From Chloroflexota bacterium (GTDB lineage Bacteria > Chloroflexota > Anaerolineae > Anaerolineales > Villigracilaceae), in assembly GCA_016234495.1 (NCBI GenBank), contig JACRBI010000033.1, forward strand, positions 1 through 64,000: DNA of 64,000 bases. The letters are read 5' to 3'. Of this stretch, positions 9,483 through 18,448 are shown piece after piece. Position 1 is the stretch's first letter; each line of letters opens with the position of its first letter. The position numbers and the translations under genes were made by a program. Under the pieces are notes generated by a model that was not told the DNA's origin, did no database searches, and saw only the letters and a list, made by a program, of their open reading frames with translations.

Positions 9483-10171
9483 GCGAGAACCCGACACCTG
9501 CGGCGGTTGAACCGACCGAGCGCTATAAAATTTTGATCGTGGTTCTGACGATGATCACGACCGTTATCACAGCAATCGTGGCCACCTTGCAGGCTGATGC
9601 GAACATCCGCGCCAATAATGCCAATCGGGATTCGCAATATTACGCGATCCTTGCCTCAGGCGAGTTGCATCGGTCTGGCTTGCAAAGCAGTTACGATTTA
9701 AATACCTTTGCGAAAATTTTATACGAAACGCAGACTTCTCTGATGATGCAATTCACAGCCCTGCAAAGCGAGCAGGGCGGCGATAAATTTGGAACTGCCC
9801 TGAATAAAATCAGCGCGCTGGCGGCCCAATCCCGCGCGGATAAATTAATGAGCTTCTCCATCTTTTTTACCGACGAGCGTTATGCGCCCAAGACCAGCGA
9901 CGGCATGCCTGATACAGAAGCCTACCTCAAGGATGCAAATGCGAAGGCAACCGAGATCGTGGAGCAGCAAAATGCCGCCGCCGATGAATATCACAAATGG
10001 AGCCGCAAAGCAGACTCGTATGTTGGCGTGTTGACGGTGATGGCTGTGGCGTTCTTCCTGTTCGGTCTCGCTCAGGCGTTGACCGGGAAAATGAGACTCG
10101 TCTTTGTGATCTTCGGCGTGGTTACTTTGATGGCAGCCAGCTCATGGGCAATGTTGATTCTGGTGGTGTAG
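9479..10171 (+). CDS. Membrane protein of unknown function (cyclase operon, second)
   Basis: A 230-residue product with one N-terminal membrane segment (about 20-42, YKILIVVLTMITTVI), a polar region up to about residue 170, and two C-terminal membrane segments. It resembles the preceding protein in length and topology, and both follow the first segment with an Ala/Arg/Asn-rich stretch. I cannot name the family. The ATG at 9479 overlaps the TGA of the upstream gene. A strong bidirectional terminator lies 30 bases after the stop, so this is the end of the operon. Confidence 0.8.
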   Translation: MSENPTPAAVEPTERYKILIVVLTMITTVITAIVATLQADANIRANNANRDSQYYAILASGELHRSGLQSSYDLNTFAKILYETQTSLMMQFTALQSEQGGDKFGTALNKISALAAQSRADKLMSFSIFFTDERYAPKTSDGMPDTEAYLKDANAKATEIVEQQNAAADEYHKWSRKADSYVGVLTVMAVAFFLFGLAQALTGKMRLVFVIFGVVTLMAASSWAMLILVV

Positions 10172-10202
10172 GGTTGGATGGGGATTAGCAAAGCTGACAA
10201 AT

Positions 10203-10236
10203 AAATTGGGGCGGGTCATGCGCCCGCCCCAATTTA
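10203..10236. terminator. Bidirectional terminator between convergent genes
   Basis: A 13-bp perfect inverted repeat (AAATTGGGGCGGG with CCCGCCCCAATTT, loop TCATGCG) is flanked by A-rich sequence on the left and TATTTTAAAT on the right. It can end both the cyclase operon (+) and the nucleotidase gene (-). Confidence 0.85.
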
Positions 10237-10269
10237 TTTTAAATCTACTTGTTGCCCGAGGCAGCAGGA

Positions 10270-13200
10270 TTAATGGTGATGGTGACGGTTTATTACTTTA
10301 AAAGTCACCGTCTTGGTTGCGATGTTTCCTGCATAATCAACTGCCGTCAGGGTGAAGGTGTGGGTGCCGATCGTCAGGGTGGACAGATTGATCCTCTGGC
10401 CGTTCACAACAGGCGCGCCATCCAAGGTGGCTGAAACTTCCTTGACGCCGGTGATCATGTCAAATGCGGCAAACTCGATCTTGAGAGTCTGGGAGCTATA
10501 GTAGGAAGTAGCGCGCGGGGACATGATCTTGATCAGCGGCGATGTTGAATCAGGCAGATGGATGATGACCCACTTCGCATCTGCGATCAGCAAGTCTGCG
10601 GCTTGGGAGGTGATACGTCTGCCGCTTTGAGACTTGACTTCAAGGATGAACGCATTGAGGAGAGCGCTGGTAACTTCTGGTTTTGTGCTCTTCGACGCGG
10701 CGTTCAGTTTTTCCATCAGGCTCTTGTATGTGCCCTTATTGCTGATACTGCCATCCTGATAGAAATTCGTGACAGCGGTCTTTAGGCTGTCAATTGTGGC
10801 AGTTATGCTAAACGTCACTGATTGCGTGGAAGCGTTGCCAGCTTTATCCACTGCATTGACGGTGAGGGTATGGTCGCCCAGAGCGAGGGTGTACAAGTCA
10901 ATGGTCTGTCCGGTTATGACGGCTTCGCCATCGAGCAAGCCTTCGATCTGCTTAACGCCGGCGATATCATCAGCCGCAGAGAAGTCGAGCGTAAGAGAGG
11001 CAGGATGCAGGTAGGTCGATGCGGTGGGGGCAGTGATGGTAATTGACGGGGGTGTGACATCCGTGATGAAGCTCAATCGCCCTTCAACTGCTGGAGAAAC
11101 TGTGCCCATATGGGTGACGTAGTCAATCACCGCGTCGCGGACATAGAATTGTGTGTCAGCGACAATCTGGTTGAGCGGCCACAGGCTGACTCCGCCATTG
11201 TTAAAGTTGCACGAACCCGCGGCGAGGTAGTTAACTGTTGAGACGCGGTAGTAAGTGCTGGCATCGTTGAAATCCACTTCAATGCCGTTCGCGACCAAAG
11301 ACACAACGTATTCTTTGGCAGGGTCATACGCGGCGGGGTAAAGGTCGTTATAGGTGATCTGGTTTCCGAAGTTTGTATCGAGCATACAGGTGGTGTAATA
11401 AGAATAACCGCCATAACCTGTCACATACTTGTAGTAATAATAGTTGCGATAGGCGCGCTCCAGTACAGCTTTAAGCTGCGGTCCGTTCATGTTCAATACC
11501 ACGAGGGAATTTTCGTACGGCATGGCAGAGAACATGTCTGAAATCTTCAAGGAGTAGGGTAACGCTGGGGTGGCGGTGGTGGCAATCAACTTATTGGTCA
11601 TCGCGCCGGAGAGATGGAAGTCAACCGGGATGCTGTTCTTGACACTCAGTTCATACACTGAGGCATCCGCTTGGAGGTTGGCGCCATTGGTCTCCTGAGT
11701 GAAGGCCTGCATGGTGTCTATCGGGGCTGTGGTTGCGCCAATGACTGTGTTGTTATAGGTGGTTAGCAATGTAGCGTATGGATCCACAATGGCCTTGACA
11801 GCGGTGTCTTCTGTGTCGGTCAGGGCTACGGAAATGTATCGCCCGGTCTGGCTGACGGTTTCGTAGTTGCCTGAGCCCAGGTCGCGCAAACCCATGACAA
11901 CTTCACCGAGGGTGTTGTTGTAGCGGTAAGCATGAGCGGTAACTACAGGGCTGCCATCTGCGTCGGCGATAATAGAGGGCAGGTACTTGTATGCGCCAAA
12001 GCCAGTGGCTGGGTTGGTATGACTGTGCCCGCCGATGACGGCATCCAAGCCTGAGGTCTGAACCACCAGATTGGTGTCGACGTTGGCATCCACTTCAACG
12101 CTGGCCGGGTTTTCGGTGAAACCTATGTGCGTCAAAGCGATCACTACGTCGTTGGTGGGGCGTAACAGCGCGGAAAGTTCCTGGGTCTTGAGGATCGGGT
12201 CAGAGAAAGTTAGCCCGGGGATGTTGCTTGGCAGTTCGTAGTTCGGGATGCGGTGGTTGCCAATGCCGAGGATTGCAACATTAATATCACCGCCAACGGT
12301 CTTTTCCACGTAGGGCTGGATGTTCGCTGCCGCGAGACCGTAGGAGCCGTCATCCGCTACGTTGGCTTGCAAAAGCGGGAAGGTGGCCTGACTCAAAACA
12401 CTGGTGAATATATCTTTGCCAAAGTTGAACTCGTGATTGCCTAGTGTCATGGCGTCGTAATTCATGGAATTGAACGCCTTGATTAAGGGCTGGATGTGCA
12501 GGGCGGGGTCAGCGATTACCGTGCCATCCGAGGTGAAGCCGGTGGGGGCAGTCTTGAAGTAATAGCTCATCGCGTCGCCCTGAATATTATCGCCCGAGCT
12601 GAGCAGGAGAGTGCGATTGGGGTTGTGCAGTCGTTCCTGCTTAATCAATGTGGCCAGTTGGGTATAACCAACATATGTGCCCTTAGCCAGGTTGCCATGC
12701 GAGTCATTATGATGCAGGACGGTTAGCGGGACAATTTCGCTTGCTTCGTAAACATCATCGCCGTCCCCGTTGCGGGTAATGCGCGCGTCCAAGGTGCCGT
12801 CACCATCAGGTCCCTTGTACGGATTGGCAAAGGTGTAGGTCGCCGATACATAGGCATTGACCGCGTTCAGCATATCGCCCCAATAACTGATGTTTTTCAT
12901 ATACTTGAAGGGGGCAAAGCCGTCTTGACCAGCCGGAGCAAGGAATTCGTTTGTGCCGACCTTGTAGGTCTTGGTCAGGTTGAGCGGCTCCCAGGCAAGC
13001 GTGGTCTTGTTGTAGACTTCGACGTCGTACGCGCCCCAGCCATAGGGTTGAGGGCCGGGGTTGGCATCCGAATATCGGAAGAACGAGTAGCGAATTCCAG
13101 AAGGCTGGATGGCGCCCTTGAAGAGGGTGGCTGACTGGTGGAGTAATTCCAGTATCTGCGCACCGGTCATATTGCCAACGATAGTCTGGTTGCCGAACGG

Positions 13201-14538
13201 CAGAATCTGGAACATCTGGCCATAGTTCAGTAACATCGGGTCGTGGGTCCAAGTGCCAGTGTTACAGTCAGCCGCAGTGCTGCTCCAGATGTAGGTACCA
13301 GGATTTAGCGGGTCTTCCTTTTCGCACCAGTCAATACGGATACCACCTGCGTTGTTGAAGAACATGTCAACATCGTTGACTGGTTCGGCATCGGTATTCA
13401 GGTAATTGTAGATGGCGTCATCCACAAAATCACCCATCATGCTGTCGCCGTTGTAGTTACGCAGCAGGTCGACTTGGGTATAACCAACCGGGGTATTGAT
13501 AAGAGCGACGTAGGCGGGATCTGTTGCGTAGGCTGTGACAACTGCATTGATTGCCGGATCCTGCGGATCTGTGGTGGCAATGATTTGACGCACCCAGTTG
13601 ACGACCACACTCCCATCGATCCCAACGGTGATGTCGGCGCGGCCAACTTTGCGTCCATTGTAGTGAGCCTGGACAACCTTGGTTGTACCAACAACAGTGG
13701 CGGCAGATAAATCAGTGTGGCTGTGACCGCCGATGATCAGGTGGACAGGTTTGCCGGCAGTATTCAATTTCGCGGCCAGGGACTGGTCACCATAGACCGA
13801 GATGCCGTAGCCGTAACCGCCATCGAGGTAGCCGAGGTGGCTTAGCACCACAATCACATCTGCCCCAGCGGATTTCATTTCATCATAGTAGTGCAGGATC
13901 GAGGAAGCGGGATCCTTGAAGCATAATCCGGCAGTGGCAGTGGAAAGAGTGATGGTGGGAGTTTCAGCAGTGGTTACTCCGATGAAAGCCACTTTGACCG
14001 TGTTCGGAGCAACGCCGGCTTCGAGTATTTGATAGGGGGCATCAGCAAATACCGGAGGTGTCCAGCCAGCGGTGGCGCAATTACCAGTATCGTTCTGCAC
14101 GATATTGGCGGTCACGTAGGGATACGCTGCCTCCGATGTGCGATTGGCCAAAACGGTCTGTCCCCAGTCGAATTCATGATTACCGAAGGTGGCGGCGTCA
14201 TAACTCATGGCGTTGTAAGTCGCGATGGTCGGAGCGCCTTGTTGCAGGTTCGAAAGCAAGCTTCCCTGCATTTCATCGCCGGCGTCCACCACAAGAACAT
14301 TAGAATCGCCCAAAGCAGTACGCACTGAATTAACATACGCAGCTACGCGCGCCATGCCGGGATTACTGCCAGAAGCTTCCAACTGGCCGTGGAAATCATT
14401 GGTATGCAGGATAGAAAAATTTACGGGAACGCTGGGGGCTGAAGAAGGTGCAGCGGCAGCGGATGCGGAGACAAGCGAAAGAAGTAGTGCGAGTGCAACA
14501 AAAATCGATACAACTCGCGGTGTTGTCTTTAGTTTCAT
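10270..14538 (-). CDS. Secreted tandem 5'-nucleotidase/metallophosphatase with Ig-like C-terminus
   Basis: Exported protein of 1422 residues with an N-terminal signal peptide (about 1-30, cleavage near ASAAAA). Two full 5'-nucleotidase modules follow. The first metallophosphatase (about 40-300) shows HTNDFHG, GDEMQG, GNHEFD and GGHSHT; its substrate-binding C-domain lies at about 340-560. A second metallophosphatase/C-domain pair, with HHNDSHG, SGDNIQG, GNHEFN and GGHSHT, occupies about 605-1110. The tail has two Ig-like domains separated by a helical segment of the kind seen in FIVAR/FIMAH modules, ending in four histidines. Such enzymes release phosphate and nucleosides from external nucleotides. 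The start at 14538 is supported by GGAGGGG. The product is about twice the usual family length. Confidence 0.92.
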   Translation of the reverse strand: MKLKTTPRVVSIFVALALLLSLVSASAAAAPSSAPSVPVNFSILHTNDFHGQLEASGSNPGMARVAAYVNSVRTALGDSNVLVVDAGDEMQGSLLSNLQQGAPTIATYNAMSYDAATFGNHEFDWGQTVLANRTSEAAYPYVTANIVQNDTGNCATAGWTPPVFADAPYQILEAGVAPNTVKVAFIGVTTAETPTITLSTATAGLCFKDPASSILHYYDEMKSAGADVIVVLSHLGYLDGGYGYGISVYGDQSLAAKLNTAGKPVHLIIGGHSHTDLSAATVVGTTKVVQAHYNGRKVGRADITVGIDGSVVVNWVRQIIATTDPQDPAINAVVTAYATDPAYVALINTPVGYTQVDLLRNYNGDSMMGDFVDDAIYNYLNTDAEPVNDVDMFFNNAGGIRIDWCEKEDPLNPGTYIWSSTAADCNTGTWTHDPMLLNYGQMFQILPFGNQTIVGNMTGAQILELLHQSATLFKGAIQPSGIRYSFFRYSDANPGPQPYGWGAYDVEVYNKTTLAWEPLNLTKTYKVGTNEFLAPAGQDGFAPFKYMKNISYWGDMLNAVNAYVSATYTFANPYKGPDGDGTLDARITRNGDGDDVYEASEIVPLTVLHHNDSHGNLAKGTYVGYTQLATLIKQERLHNPNRTLLLSSGDNIQGDAMSYYFKTAPTGFTSDGTVIADPALHIQPLIKAFNSMNYDAMTLGNHEFNFGKDIFTSVLSQATFPLLQANVADDGSYGLAAANIQPYVEKTVGGDINVAILGIGNHRIPNYELPSNIPGLTFSDPILKTQELSALLRPTNDVVIALTHIGFTENPASVEVDANVDTNLVVQTSGLDAVIGGHSHTNPATGFGAYKYLPSIIADADGSPVVTAHAYRYNNTLGEVVMGLRDLGSGNYETVSQTGRYISVALTDTEDTAVKAIVDPYATLLTTYNNTVIGATTAPIDTMQAFTQETNGANLQADASVYELSVKNSIPVDFHLSGAMTNKLIATTATPALPYSLKISDMFSAMPYENSLVVLNMNGPQLKAVLERAYRNYYYYKYVTGYGGYSYYTTCMLDTNFGNQITYNDLYPAAYDPAKEYVVSLVANGIEVDFNDASTYYRVSTVNYLAAGSCNFNNGGVSLWPLNQIVADTQFYVRDAVIDYVTHMGTVSPAVEGRLSFITDVTPPSITITAPTASTYLHPASLTLDFSAADDIAGVKQIEGLLDGEAVITGQTIDLYTLALGDHTLTVNAVDKAGNASTQSVTFSITATIDSLKTAVTNFYQDGSISNKGTYKSLMEKLNAASKSTKPEVTSALLNAFILEVKSQSGRRITSQAADLLIADAKWVIIHLPDSTSPLIKIMSPRATSYYSSQTLKIEFAAFDMITGVKEVSATLDGAPVVNGQRINLSTLTIGTHTFTLTAVDYAGNIATKTVTFKVINRHHHH

Positions 14539-14868
14539 AAGACCCCTCCAGGTCAATTATATTGTGGTGATATGGAATAACGCAGGGGAAACCCTGCACT
14601 GGATGGGGCGGTCAATCCCTTAAAGACCCTGTCCCTCCTTTTGGCTTGAACGGTTCACATGTGCCCTCGACGCCATGAGATGTTAGCCTCTAAAAACTTA
14701 GAATAATTATTGCCTTTCAAGACCTTTCAAAATTGCAAACTTATTATACAACAAATTCCACGGCTTTATCACACATATTTTGAGGTGAAAATTAAATAAT
14801 AGCCTTGTTCAAGAAGTCCATTTTTACACTTGAATTACCCGATTCCCCCAAATGGTAAAATTCCCCCC
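14539..14868. other. Intergenic region between divergent nucleotidase and trmFO
   Basis: No gene is seen in this 330-base spacer. It holds a direct repeat CCTTTCAA at 14713-14720 and 14723-14730, ten bases apart. A TATAAT-like box (minus strand) lies just upstream of the nucleotidase start, and a TAAAAT box at 14856-14861 stands 7 bases before the trmFO start codon. None of these has a good -35 partner. Confidence 0.5.
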
Positions 14869-16218
14869 ATGACTCACATCACCATCATCGGCGGCGGACT
14901 GGCCGGGTGCGAGGCCGCATGGCAGGTTGCCCAAAACGGATTAAAGGTGCAACTCTATGAAATGCGTCCCACCAACCCCACAGGCGCACATCTTAGCGGC
15001 GACCTTGCAGAGTTGGTTTGCTCAAATTCACTCGGCTCGAATCTGCCCGACCGTGCTTCTGGCGTATTAAAGAACGAACTCAGGCAATTGAATTCAATGC
15101 TGCTCGAATGCGCTGAAGCCACCGCCTTGCCCGCAGGCGCAGCGCTGGCCGTTGACCGCGAAGCCTTCGCGCGCATGGTCACAGAGAAAATTCAAAGCCA
15201 CCCAAACATCGAAATCATCCGCGAGGAGATGAAGGAAATTCCGCAGACGCCCGTCATCATCGCCAGCGGACCTCTTACCTCAGAAAGCCTTTCCCGATCC
15301 ATTGCAAAGCTTAGCGGCGAGCAACATCTTTTTTTCTTCGACGCCATTGCCCCAATCGTTCATGCCGAATCCATCAACATGGATATCGCCTTCCGCGCAT
15401 CGCGCTATGGCAAGGGAAACTCAGACGATGGCGATTACATCAACTGCCCGTTCACCAAGGAGGAATATTATTCATTTGTCGAAGCACTTCAAACAGCGGA
15501 GCGAATCGAGCTGCGCTCATTTGAAGAAGCGATCCAAAGCGGAGTTAAGGCCGGCGCATTTTTTGAAGGCTGCCTGCCGGTCGAAATCATCGCCGAACGC
15601 GGAGTTGACTCCCTGGCATACGGCCCCATGCGTCCTGTCGGTCTGCGCGACCCGCGAACTGGCCGGGGGTCTTATGCAGTTGTCCAGCTTCGGCAGGACA
15701 ACCTCGCAGGCGATCTTTATAACCTCGTCGGCTTTCAAACCAACCTGAAATTTCCTGAACAAAAACGAATTCTGCGCATAATCCCCGGGCTGGAAAATGC
15801 TGAATTCGAACGCTACGGGCAAATGCACCGCAACACTTTTATCGCATCGCCAAAACTATTGCGCCCCACATTACAACACATCACCCGCGACGACCTTTTC
15901 TTTGCGGGTCAGATCACAGGCGTGGAAGGTTACATGGGTAACATCGCCACGGGCCTGCTGGCGGGCATCAACGCCGCACAGCTGCTTCGTCACGAAACGC
16001 CGATCACACTTCCAAATGAAACCATGCTCGGAGCGCTATGTCATTACATCACCCATGCCAGCCTGAAAGACTTCCAGCCAATGAAAGCCAACTTTGGCAT
16101 CCTACCGCCGTTGACTCTCGAAAAAAGAATCGGCAAACGTGAACGCGGCCAGTTCTACGCCGAACGCGCCGCCAACGCACTCAACAATCACTTGAATCTC
16201 CTAACCCCTAATTCCTAA
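14869..16218 (+). CDS. trmFO: Methylenetetrahydrofolate-tRNA-(uracil-5-)-methyltransferase TrmFO
   Basis: Flavoenzyme of 449 residues that methylates U54 in the T-loop of tRNA using methylenetetrahydrofolate. The N-terminal FAD-binding motif is [14 protein letters not shown]. Other family landmarks are [12 protein letters not shown], the [10 protein letters not shown] segment with its conserved cysteine, [15 protein letters not shown], the FEGCLPVE cysteine and [20 protein letters not shown]. The ATG at 14869 directly precedes the Rossmann motif. An upstream TTG at 14830 would add 13 residues unlike the family. No ribosome site is visible, and a TAAAAT box 7 bases upstream hints at a leaderless mRNA. 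The peptidase gene follows after 11 bases. Confidence 0.95.
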   Translation: MTHITIIGGGLAGCEAAWQVAQNGLKVQLYEMRPTNPTGAHLSGDLAELVCSNSLGSNLPDRASGVLKNELRQLNSMLLECAEATALPAGAALAVDREAFARMVTEKIQSHPNIEIIREEMKEIPQTPVIIASGPLTSESLSRSIAKLSGEQHLFFFDAIAPIVHAESINMDIAFRASRYGKGNSDDGDYINCPFTKEEYYSFVEALQTAERIELRSFEEAIQSGVKAGAFFEGCLPVEIIAERGVDSLAYGPMRPVGLRDPRTGRGSYAVVQLRQDNLAGDLYNLVGFQTNLKFPEQKRILRIIPGLENAEFERYGQMHRNTFIASPKLLRPTLQHITRDDLFFAGQITGVEGYMGNIATGLLAGINAAQLLRHETPITLPNETMLGALCHYITHASLKDFQPMKANFGILPPLTLEKRIGKRERGQFYAERAANALNNHLNLLTPNS

Positions 16219-16229
16219 CCCCTCACTCA

Positions 16230-17123
16230 ATGCCCAAACGCGCCGCCATCGTCTACCTCTCTTTGATCTTCGCCCTTCTGGCATTGGTTGCAGGCTGGTA
16301 CATCGCCTCCTTCTTTAACCGTGAGCCTGATCCTCTTATCTTTGACAGTTCCCGCGCCTATGCAGACGTGCAAACACAAGTCGCTTTCGGGCCGCGCACG
16401 CCCGGTTCTGTTGGTCATACCAAAATCCGCGAGTGGCTGACTGCCGAATTGTATGCCGCTGGCTGGACGGTCGAAGTCCACGAATCAGTTCGCATGGGAC
16501 ATCCCATCTTCAACATCATCGCAAAAAGAAACGATGATACTCCGCAGATCATCCTCGGGGCGCATTACGACACACGCTTCTTCGCTGATAATGACCCCGA
16601 CCCAACCAGGCAAACGCAAGCCCCGCTCGGCGCAAACGATGGCGCATCAGGCGTGGCGGTTCTGCTTGAACTGGCACGCTCATTACCGAAAGATGCAATC
16701 CCCGTCTGGCTGGTTTTTTTCGACACCGAAGATAACGGGCGCATCGAAGGCTGGGATTGGATTTTAGGTTCGCGCGCCTTCGTCGAGGAAATTCTCATTC
16801 GGCCTGAAGCAGTTGTCATCGTGGATATGATCGGTGATGCAGATTTGAACATCTATTTCGAGCAGAGTTCCAACCCAGTCATCCGCGCTGAAATATGGTC
16901 AACCGCTGAAAGACTCGGATATGCCAGCCAATTCATCCCCGAAGAAAAATACAACATGATTGATGATCACACTCCCTTCCTCGAAGCAGGCATCCCCGCG
17001 GTGGATATTATTGATTTCGACTACCCCTACTACCACACGACGCAGGACACCCTCGATAAAGTTTCAGCCGAGAGCCTGAAAGCCGTCGGCGAAACGCTGT
17101 GGCATTGGATCGCGGAAAAATAA
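16230..17123 (+). CDS. M28-family metallopeptidase / glutaminyl-cyclase-like, membrane anchored
   Basis: Protein of 297 residues with one N-terminal membrane segment (about 7-28) and an extracellular zinc peptidase domain. Motifs match the M28 family and its glutaminyl-cyclase branch: GAHYDTR, ANDGASGVAVLLELAR with the metal-binding Asp, FFDTEDNG with acidic residues, DHTPFLEAGIP and the late histidine in YYHTTQDT. It could be an aminopeptidase or a cyclotransferase, and sequence alone does not separate these. It starts 11 bases after trmFO with no strong ribosome site and is probably co-transcribed with it. Confidence 0.85.
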   Translation: MPKRAAIVYLSLIFALLALVAGWYIASFFNREPDPLIFDSSRAYADVQTQVAFGPRTPGSVGHTKIREWLTAELYAAGWTVEVHESVRMGHPIFNIIAKRNDDTPQIILGAHYDTRFFADNDPDPTRQTQAPLGANDGASGVAVLLELARSLPKDAIPVWLVFFDTEDNGRIEGWDWILGSRAFVEEILIRPEAVVIVDMIGDADLNIYFEQSSNPVIRAEIWSTAERLGYASQFIPEEKYNMIDDHTPFLEAGIPAVDIIDFDYPYYHTTQDTLDKVSAESLKAVGETLWHWIAEK

Positions 17124-17167
17124 AACGGCATGTTCAAAAGTCTCATCAGGGCGTAAACTTATATTTG

Positions 17168-18448
17168 ATGGCGCTGCAAAACTCACTTCAAAAAATTCAC
17201 ACCCATTGGGTGGAACGTATCTCGCGCGAACTGGCGAGCGGCGAAGGTGTGCGCGTTGGCTTTACCGAACAGCTTGAGCGTTTTTTTGAGCTGCTCGAAC
17301 AAGCCGTCATGACCGGCGACACAGCCTGGCTCGACCCGATCTTGTACGATTGGGGACACGCCCCCACTGAAACGAATCTCGACGAAGCCGATTATTATGT
17401 ATCCTTCGTCATGAACCGCATGGTGTCGCTGACGATGGAAGTGGCGCGCGAAAAGCTAAGCAAAACTGATGCGCTGGAATTGCTTGCGGCGGTCATTCCA
17501 ATTTACACCCACAGCCTGAGCGTGGTCGTCCGCTACGAAATGGAAACGCGCGTGGCGCACATCTCCAGCGAACTCGGCAAAACACAGGAAAAGCTGCAAC
17601 AACTCGACCGCAACAAATCCAATTTTATTTCCGTTGCGGCACATGAGCTAAAAACTCCGCTGACTCTGATCGAAGGTTACACAGCCATGATGGCAGATAC
17701 TGTCGAACAATCGGGGCAGTCACAAATTGAAACATTGCTCAAAGGCGTGAACACCGGCATCCACCGCCTGCGCCACATCATTGACGACATGATCGATGTC
17801 TCGCTGATCGACAACAATCTGCTCACTTTAAATTTTCAGCCATTGTGGATCACCCACTTGTTGAACCTGTTGAAAAATGAACTCAGCAAAACCATAGAAG
17901 ACCGCGGGCAGACTCTCATAATTAAGAAATTCACCGGCGACGACCTGATGATCTATGGCGATTCGGAGCGCGTCTATCAGGCGCTTTACAACGTCGCGAT
18001 GAATGCGATCAAATTCACGCCCGACAAAGGCACGATCATCATTAACGGACGGCTGCTGCCCGGCTTCGTTGAGATCGTCATCGCCGACACAGGCATCGGC
18101 ATATCCGCGGAGCATCAGGCTGTCATCTTCGAAAAATTTGGACAACTCGGCAGAGCCGACCTGCATTCCAGCGGCAAGACCAAATTCAAAGGCGGCGGAC
18201 CCGGCCTGGGGTTGCCCATCACACGCGGAATCATCGAAGCGCATGGTGGTACGATATGGGTCGAATCAGAAGGCTATGACGAAGTAGAATTAAAAGGCTC
18301 GAGATTTCACATCCTGCTCCCTACGAGAACCGAAGCCAGCGACCCGCGCATCGCCAAATTATTCGGCGCATTTGAGCCCATGAACACAGAATCGGAAACA
18401 GAAAAAAGTGACAAAGAAAATTCCCCAACCCACAACTCCGCCTCGTGA
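17168..18448 (+). CDS. Soluble sensor histidine kinase
   Basis: Kinase of 426 residues without membrane segments. The first 150 residues are helical and resemble RsbR-type N-terminal sensor regions. A short coiled coil leads into the HisKA phospho-acceptor helix (SVAAHELKTPLTL). The ATPase domain shows the N box (NVAMNAIKFTP), the G1 box (DTGIGI), the F box (FEKFGQ) and the G2 box (GPGLGLP). No response regulator lies beside it, so its partner is elsewhere. The start is uncertain: the ATG at 17168 has no ribosome site, and the frame is open back to 17099 inside the peptidase gene. The 3' end overlaps hflX by 41 bases. Confidence 0.88.
   Translation: MALQNSLQKIHTHWVERISRELASGEGVRVGFTEQLERFFELLEQAVMTGDTAWLDPILYDWGHAPTETNLDEADYYVSFVMNRMVSLTMEVAREKLSKTDALELLAAVIPIYTHSLSVVVRYEMETRVAHISSELGKTQEKLQQLDRNKSNFISVAAHELKTPLTLIEGYTAMMADTVEQSGQSQIETLLKGVNTGIHRLRHIIDDMIDVSLIDNNLLTLNFQPLWITHLLNLLKNELSKTIEDRGQTLIIKKFTGDDLMIYGDSERVYQALYNVAMNAIKFTPDKGTIIINGRLLPGFVEIVIADTGIGISAEHQAVIFEKFGQLGRADLHSSGKTKFKGGGPGLGLPITRGIIEAHGGTIWVESEGYDEVELKGSRFHILLPTRTEASDPRIAKLFGAFEPMNTESETEKSDKENSPTHNSAS

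Noticed and set aside
12806-13252. Alternative-frame ORFs within the nucleotidase gene
   Set aside because: They lie inside a strongly supported long gene, have low-complexity composition and no family resemblance.
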